64,000 nucleotides of DNA from Okapia johnstoni. Lineage: Eukaryota; Chordata; Mammalia; Artiodactyla; Giraffidae. Below are positions 57,435 to 64,000 of the stretch, piece after piece. Location of the stretch: the NCBI GenBank assembly GCA_024291935.2, contig CM044306.1, positions 3,048,501-3,112,500 on the forward strand, given 5' to 3'. Position 1 is the stretch's first letter. Every line of letters starts with the position of its first letter. Below the pieces are notes generated by a model that was not told the origin of the DNA, did no database searches, and worked only from the letters and a program-made list of their open reading frames with translations. A program made the position numbers and the translations under genes.

Positions 57435-58039
57435 TCATTCTTGCTATGTGAACACCAGTTTTCTTAGTTGTTTTCTAAATGTGTAATAGTTTATTCCTGG
57501 ACTCCGTTTTTCCCATTTGGTCATTAAAATGATCTACTTTACACTGGTATAGTATTTTGCAGGTATCATGTTTCTTCTTCTCCTCCTGTTTCTTTTTCTG
57601 CTTCATCTTCTAAGCTCCATAATAACCTCTGTTCACATTTGTGACTTTCAGAGAGAGCCAAAATGGATAGCAAAGGAAAACATCATAAATTCATTGTGAA
57701 ATTCTACTCTGTGCTTTTTTTTTTTTATGTATTCTCCAGCTTGCAAAGAGTATATTAATGGGGATTTCTAATTTTGTTCTTCAGAATGAAATGGTGTTGA
57801 GCGGTTGAATTTCTGGACTCCTCATCCATTTTTCAAGCTTGACACTATCCATGTGGTATATGTTGAAAGACACATTTTACTCCAGCGCCTCACCTCATAC
57901 TGTGAAAAGGAGAGGACCTTTTTTTTCCTGTCCTGACAGAGGACGCTGACACTTTATTTCCCAGATTCTCTGGGCAAATTGGACCTTTACTTACTGTCCC
58001 TCCAATGACTGCCTAGGAAGTTCAGTAACAATCACTGCC
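57435..58039. other. Unassigned sequence
   Basis: Contains a T11 run near 57720. No gene or repeat recognised. Confidence 0.45.
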
Positions 58040-58392
58040 TTACATTGCGTCTGACTCTTTTGTGACCCCCGTGGACTGCCGCCCCCTTCTCCTCCTGCCC
58101 TCAGCCTCTCCCAGCATCAAGGTCTTTGCCAATGAGTCGGTTCTTCACATCAAGTGGCCAAAGTATTGGAGCTTCATCTTCAGTCCTTCCAATGAATATT
58201 GAGAGTTGATTTCCTTTAAGATGGACTGGTTTGATCTCTTTGCTGTCCAAGGGACTGTCAAGAGTCTTCTCTAGAACCACAGTTTGGAGGTATCAATTCT
58301 TTGGCCTTCAGCCTTCTTTATGGTCCAACCCTCACATTTGTACATGACTACTGAAAAAACCATAGCTTTGATTATACAGACCTTTGTATGAA
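58040..58392 (-). mobile_element. BovB: BovB 3' fragment with internal deletion
   Basis: The terminal part (gcgtctgactcttttgtgac) joins directly to ccccttctcctcctgccctc near 58078. About 100 bp present in the other copies are missing in between. Confidence 0.88.
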
Positions 58393-58608
58393 AAGAATGC
58401 AAATTAATACAAATAAGGCATCAAAAGCAGCAGCATCTAATCCTGAACCCGCCAGTGTTTTCTACTAAATCACAGGCTCTTCTCATTAAAATCTGCCTTT
58501 GAAAATGATGAAGAACAAAACAACTGGCAAACATTACATAACATGTGATGTTTCTCTTCAAATCTCTTCTAAGTATATATAGCAGCAGGCACCTGGCATC
58601 ATGTAGAA

Positions 58609-58821
58609 GAGTCAAAGAGAAAGTGTTAATTGCTCAGTCGTGTCTGATTTTCTGCAACCCCGTGGACTGTAGCCCTCCAGGCTCCTCCGTCCATAGGATT
58701 CTCCAGGCAAGAATGCTAGAGTGGGTTGCCATTCCTTTCTGCAGGGGATCTTCCCGACCCAGGGATTGGGTCTCCTGTGTTGCAGGAAGATTCTTTACTG
58801 TCTGAGCCAGCAGGGAAGCCT
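58609..58821 (-). mobile_element. Bov-tA SINE with target-site duplication
   Basis: Reverse-oriented element, duplications atcatgtagaa (58598-58608) and atcatatagaa (58822-58832), one mismatch. A short deletion removes part of the B-box region. Confidence 0.92.
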
Positions 58822-58832
58822 ATCATATAGAA

Positions 58833-60486
58833 AGTCCCTACCATTTCCACTTTAAAGGAACCGAGTCCTCACTTCACCTCACACCAAGACCCCCAAATTG
58901 ACTTATTATACCAAGTGCAGCTCATCAAGAAAAGTTTTAAAATGTAACCATCAAGCATATATATATATATATATGCAAGTGGAAAAACTAGAGAATTTTT
59001 GTTTTTAATTACAGATGACTCTGCAGCCAGCTCTGCTGCTCTTCTTAAATGGAAAAAGGGGTTTCATGGAAAACCCTCTTCCATAAGTTTAAAATCAAAT
59101 TTGTGAAGACTTTATTAAGGAAAACCAAAACAACTTTCCATTTCTGGTGTTAAACCCAGAGCCAAATATCCTGTGCTAACAAGTTAGGCTAGAGAGAGGA
59201 TAGCAGAGGGAGCTTTAAGAAATAATGTTTTTGATAAAAAGACAGACTTCAATAGACTATTTAGTTTTAACTGTTGTGGGTCTTTGATATGACCTCATGG
59301 GATACAGCCCATTAAGCGATTCTATGACGACATAAGAAACCATCTTATTCCAAGCAGTAGCCACTCCAAATTTTCATCCCGAGTTAACCACAGTTCTTAA
59401 TGTTCCATTCGTCTGGGGGAAGGCTCACACTCAGAAATGCATCAGTGAACTCTACAGATGAAGGCCTCATCCATCTTGTTTGATTTCTCATTCTGGGCTG
59501 AAGGTCAGGCAACTGTATTTTATCAAAACTGACTCTCCATGCTCATTCAATTAGCACAGAGATCACCCTTAATGAAACGGGTGCCATGTTTTGGAATATC
59601 CAAGCTCCTTTTCTCATCATCAAAAGCAATCAACTAAAGCTAAACCTCTTTTCTATTTCAACCATTCGACTTCTGCCTGGCCCAGGCTTCAAGACAGAAA
59701 GAAAGGAGGTTATTAATATAGCCCCTGCCAGCTACATACAGATTCTGTCTAGTTTAATGAATGACAAATACTCCTGGGCCATATCTGTGTTACCAACATT
59801 ATTTCCATGTTTCATTCTCGCTGAAGGGATGAGTGCTGTGACATACCAGTCAAATTGAGAGATGATGTATTTATTGAAGATGCTGATTTTCACTGTGGGA
59901 TATCGGTAAACCTTAAATATCTCAGACTAATGGAAGTCTTCCCAGTACGGTGTCCAACACAAAGAAAAAATTAAGGGAAGATGTGAAGAAACCAATATTG
60001 AGCCTGGCTTTACACTAATCACCAAACCACTTAAGGTAGGAAAAAAGTAATAATCCAACATGCAGCTTTATATCTACCCTAGGAAGCAGGGCAAAAATCT
60101 CTTCAAGGTTACAACCATGATAAATGATCCTTCGAATGTATTCACATTTACAACTGAAAACCGATGAATGTTCCAGAAGATGAACCCTTTCTTCTAGGGA
60201 ACAGCAATCTGAATTCCTTCCCCATCAAAGGAAAATATAATAGCTGGAAACTAAGATGTTTTCTATAAAAGCTTATGTCATTTTCACTTTTTTTTTAAAG
60301 TTGTTAAACGATATTGACTTTTCCATTCAACAAGAGGAGCCTTGGAACAAGTTTTAATACCTTAAGGATGTGGTCAAATTCTTGAAGGCTTTATAGTACA
60401 AAATCACACTTGAGGGAGATGTAAGTCCTAAAACGCATGATGGATATAAATGAAGGGCCAGTAAGTTTCATAAGCACATCTCTTAC
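58833..60486. other. Repeat-poor region, no gene
   Basis: 1.65 kb with only a short TA tract (58958-58972). A 90-codon frame at 59586-59858 has no known domain. Confidence 0.5.
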
Positions 60487-60648
60487 CATCCTCTAGAGAC
60501 GGCCACTTCCTTCACTTCATTTGCATGTTCAGTTCAGGTTGCCGACATCATTCTCACAGACGATTTCCTCCTGGCTGGGGCCCCCACCTCCAGTAGCACC
60601 CCTGAAGAAACCTTCATGCATGCTTCCTCCATCAATATCTTCAACCAA
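60487..60648 (-). other. Candidate exon, minus strand
   Basis: On the minus strand an acceptor (ttcgtgtttcag, AG at 60650-60649) precedes a frame of 39 codons, LVEDIDGGSMHEGFFRGATG and onward to TGA at 60529-60531, and a strong donor (gatg/gtaagag) follows at 60486. The 162-nt interval would be a terminal-coding or cassette exon. The residue mix (acidic, Gly-rich, no low-complexity DNA) looks more coding-like than other frames here. I cannot name the gene, and no neighbouring exon was found, so a chance arrangement is possible. Confidence 0.3.
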
Positions 60649-60827
60649 CTGAAACACGAACATGTCTGTAGTCAGTAGAAAACTTTTCCATAGGTCCAAA
60701 AGGCAGCTGAAGTAGAAAGTCCCACCTGAGCATTAGTTTTGTAGACAGTGCCTTGGATGATTTCCAACTTTATCTTCTACTGTTAACCTTTCCTGTTCCC
60801 TGACACACTATCATCTCTTTTTCTTTA
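60649..60827. other. Spacer upstream of candidate exon
   Basis: Would be intron for the candidate exon. Nothing else recognised. Confidence 0.4.
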
Positions 60828-61152
60828 CCTATTTGTTTTGGGCTGTGCTGGGTCTTCGCTCCTGCGTGGACTTTTCTCTAGCTGCAGAGAACGGGGCGGC
60901 TCTCCAGCTGCAAGGCAGGGGCTTCTCCCTGCAGTGGCTTCCCCTGCTGCAGAGCACAGGCTTTCAGCACGTGGGCTTCGGGAGTTGTGGCTCAACAGTT
61001 GAGGCTCTCTGGGCTCTGGAGCACAAGCTCAATAGTTGTGGCTCACAGGCTGAGCTGTTCCACGGCATGTTGGATCTTCCCAGGTCAGGGATCGAATGCG
61101 CGTCTCTGTGTTGGCAGGCGGATTCTATACCACTGAGCCACCAGGGAAGCCC
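60828..61152 (-). mobile_element. CHR-2 SINE, full length
   Basis: Long CHR-2 copy (gggctgtgctgggtcttcgc at the left, gagccaccagggaagccc at the right). Flanks atcatctct (60810-60818) and atcacctct (61153-61161) form a duplication with one mismatch. Confidence 0.88.
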
Positions 61153-61161
61153 ATCACCTCT

Positions 61162-61715
61162 CAACATGCAACTTGTAGGGGCTTAAGGACACCGTGCTCA
61201 TTCATGCCTACCTGCCTTCACGACTCTTCCTTCCGCCGGGAAGAAGCCCCTCCACTCCTCCAATCAGAGTCTTCTTCGTATGGTTGAAAATAGCTATTAT
61301 TCAGAAGTAAGACAGCTGGGGCATCCACGGATTTATGAGACTTTGTATCTGACCCATTCTATTTTACTTTCTCCTCTAGATACCTCTATACCTTAACTGT
61401 ACTTTTATAATATTACTGTATGTGTTCATGCTTCAGTCTTTTAATTATCATAGCACATATCCAGGTTTGAGTTCTATTTATTTCGGTTATGGTACATGCG
61501 TGATGCTCCGACAGTATGTTGTTCAAAATGTTCCAAATCCCATACAATTATTGCCTAGTCATTTATTTTTCTACAGATTTTGTCACTCCATCCTTAACAG
61601 AGTAACTAAATTCTGATATCCACATGGATTACATGTGAGATATCCCTTTTACACGATTCACTGATGCATGTATTCTTGTATGAGTATCACACGTTTTAAA
61701 GCAAGACAGTTTAGT
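61162..61715. other. Unassigned sequence
   Basis: No gene or named repeat recognised. Confidence 0.45.
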
Positions 61716-61858
61716 GGGACTTCTCTGGTGATCTAGCGGTTCATATTTCACCTTCCAATGCACAAGGTTACCCAGTCAGGGAGTTAAGATCCCATATGCC
61801 TCGGGGCCAAAAAACAAAACCCAAAAATATTGTAACAAATTCAATAAAGACTCAAAAG
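61716..61858 (+). mobile_element. CHR-type SINE
   Basis: Head gggacttctctggtgatcta, a shortened B-box region and tail tgtaacaaattcaataaaga. Confidence 0.82.
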
Positions 61859-62098
61859 ACAATATAAACAATAGTTTAGTAATATGTTGTTATATCTCCT
61901 AGGACAGATCCTTCTTAACTGTGGTGGCTATAACTTTTAGATGTGTTGCTATCTGTCCTAAACAGGATACCCTATTTTCTGACTATTCGTAGCTAGTCTA
62001 GATTCTTCTAGATCCTTAAGTAAAGGAGCACCTTGGAGAAAAAGGAGAGAAAGTTGTTTTTTTCCTTTTCCATGTTCTTTATTAGATATAGTGTCTAT

Positions 62099-62228
62099 AT
62101 GCTGCTGCTGCTGCTGCTAAGTCGCTCCAGTTGTGTCCGACTCTGTGCGACCCCATAGACGGCAGCCCACCAGGCTCTGCCGTCCCTGGGATTCTCCAGG
62201 CAAGAACACTGGAGTGGGGTGCCATTGC
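62099..62228 (-). mobile_element. Bov-A SINE with (TGC)n tail
   Basis: Headless reverse-oriented unit. The (TGC)6 tract at 62100-62118 is its 3' tail. Mirror case of the AGC-tailed copy at 40786. Confidence 0.88.
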
Positions 62229-64000
62229 TATATAGCAGCTTACAAAAGCCAGCTCCTTAAACAAGTTAGTATCATTCTAGATTCTAGCATTATGTTACCT
62301 TTCGGGTTTAATTTTTTTAGTGCTACTGAACGTTTTCAATATGTCTAAACTATAATTAATTTCTTATGGATACATGGAAAAAGTTGACCCAGAGAGCCTT
62401 ATTTAGATACATTGTTTATTACAAAGGTTGGTCAAAACCCACAAAGAATTACACGTTAGGAACAATGTAATACAGACTGCTTAGAATAGATCAGTAGAAA
62501 GGTAAAGTATGTCCTCTTGGGAAAGAAATTGGTTGCAATCTCTTAGAGTTACAAATTTAGATATTCTCAAGCTGATAATCTAGCTGTTCATTTTGCTTTT
62601 CATGTGCCTGTGAAATACTATGAAAATCATGAAATATTCTATATCAAAGCACATTTTGAAATATAAATTTTGAATCACAGAATTCATGAGATCCTAATGA
62701 ATGCTAGACATCTGAGATCCTTGTTTCTCTTTTCAGCTTCAGGTATTCCCCTCCCCCTCTTCTCTGATCTGAGTCTGTACATGTCTGATTAGCACTGAAG
62801 TTGTGGGTCCGTTTCTTCGGGGTCTGACTTCTCATGCTCAATTTGCTGATGTTGAAATGTCTCGTATTCTACTGGGCACAAATATTCCAAACATCACTCA
62901 CAGGAATTAAAGGAAAGTGGATCATATTGGAATGGAATTATTCATTCAATTCAACGGCGTCTAACATGGCTAATTCCATGCGGGAGTCTTAAGTTTAAAT
63001 AAACTTTCCACGGCAATCTATTTTCTGAAGACTTTTGCTTTGTTTGAATTCTTTTATAGAAGGACATTTTCTTCCATATGTTTATTCTCACAGACAAATA
63101 CAGGAAAAAGCCCACTTGCTCTTGTTGACCTTTCTGCTTAGCAACTATGACTTTTCTTAGCTCAGAGGTAATTCTTTATTCAAGAGGGCCTTATTTAGAA
63201 CACATGATAGGCATTCAGCGTTTTCCAGTAGCCTCTGAACGGCACAGAGTATTTATTTACATTGTATAAAATTAGAGGAAATGGAGGGGGTATGCATTTG
63301 AACTAGAAGCAACAGGCTAATTCTCTTTATGGAGAGATTTCAGTCAATGTCACCTTAGGGGGAACAAAAAAAAAAAAAAAGAACTCGGATTACAGACATT
63401 TTAAACAATATAGATTTTTGTTACCTAACAACGAAATATATCATGTTGTCTTCTAAATAAGACCCAGGGTATGAATTAAGGGTCTTTCTTTTCTATGCGT
63501 TTTCTAGGAGTACATTTTGAACCCTGTCTTAGCAGACTATGACATACGGAGTCATCTTTGCTGGAACAGTCCAAATGAAAACTACTTTTGGGAAAATATT
63601 ATTTAAAAAAGACTTATAAGATATGTAGCTTTATGTGAGTTTACATATTTGCAAACAGATCCTTAATTAAAAAAAAATCAGCTAATGAACAACTCATATA
63701 CCCGATACAAGTGGAATTTGCACAAGATTGGTTTTGATAAATACAGATGAAAACTGTTACTCTTTCTGTTGCTTAAAAAGTGTGAAACTTATTCATTTAA
63801 CTTAAGTTTAATTGGACTTGAGAGCAAATTTACTAGCAGAGAACAACTAAGTTTGAGTCAGGAAAAAGTGCTGCAAAAAACATGCTCTTCATATGCAACA
63901 TGAAAAAGTAATATTTTAACTGAAAGGGCAAAAATACTTTACAGCATCTACTTGTGGGATGTCAATTAAATTAAAAAATGATAAATACTAAACAAAGATA
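62229..64000. other. Repeat-poor AT-rich end of window
   Basis: 1.8 kb with an A15 run near 63367 and no transposable element or exon that I recognise. Confidence 0.5.

Noticed and set aside
61135..61152. CTCF-like core in SINE ends (ccaccagggaag)
   Set aside because: It differs from the CTCF core at key G positions and recurs in SINE heads of this type, so it is not specific evidence of binding.
1..64000. CRISPR arrays, operons, phage or plasmid features
   Set aside because: No regularly spaced direct repeats, ribosome binding sites or prokaryotic gene packing; the repeat content is mammalian.

Overview
This window is ruminant nuclear DNA, most likely from a bovid (cattle or a close relative). 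The diagnosis rests on its repeats. It holds ten copies or fragments of the RTE-clade LINE BovB, about thirty Bov-tA/Bov-A tRNA-derived SINEs, several CHR-type SINEs and ruminant L1 3' ends, over a background of ancient mammalian repeats (MIR, L2, MER20-like, an old L1). I found no host protein-coding gene, no functional RNA gene, no CRISPR and no bacterial-style operon. Almost every long open frame belongs to a transposable element or is a chance frame. The setting looks intergenic or intronic.

Layout. 0-7 kb: a diverged direct duplication (104-303), a GC-richer unassigned block (1.4-2.9 kb) with a perfect CRE palindrome, a near full-length BovB on the minus strand (about 2916-6115) and a MER20-like hAT element. 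7-20 kb: SINEs, a 2 kb BovB with an almost open reverse transcriptase (12508-14569), and an L1 insertion with a twin-priming inversion and a visible target-site duplication (16888-17702). 20-29 kb: a 1.1 kb BovB beside a TA microsatellite, two dispersed copies of an unrecognised sequence (18995-19165 and 21457-21645), two old BovB fragments and a 3 kb AT-rich repeat-poor stretch. 29-45 kb: dense SINE/L1 nests, including a SINE inside an L1 tail with an 11-bp duplication, a second MER20-like element, a mariner-like MITE and a 17-bp perfect palindrome. 45-58 kb: more SINEs, an L2 remnant and the BovB with the longest open frame (55054-56371). 58-64 kb: a repeat-poor end with a splice-site-flanked candidate exon on the minus strand (60487-60648).

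The elements work only as a transposon community. BovB supplies endonuclease and reverse transcriptase; Bov-tA and Bov-A share its 3' end and are known to be mobilised by it. Every BovB copy here is truncated or carries stops or frameshifts, so none looks autonomous. The best leads for a second look are the candidate exon at 60.5 kb, the local duplication pair at 19.0/21.5 kb, the hairpin at 44.4 kb, the small ORF ending near a strong splice donor at 34.1 kb, and the 9:1 strand bias of the BovB copies.
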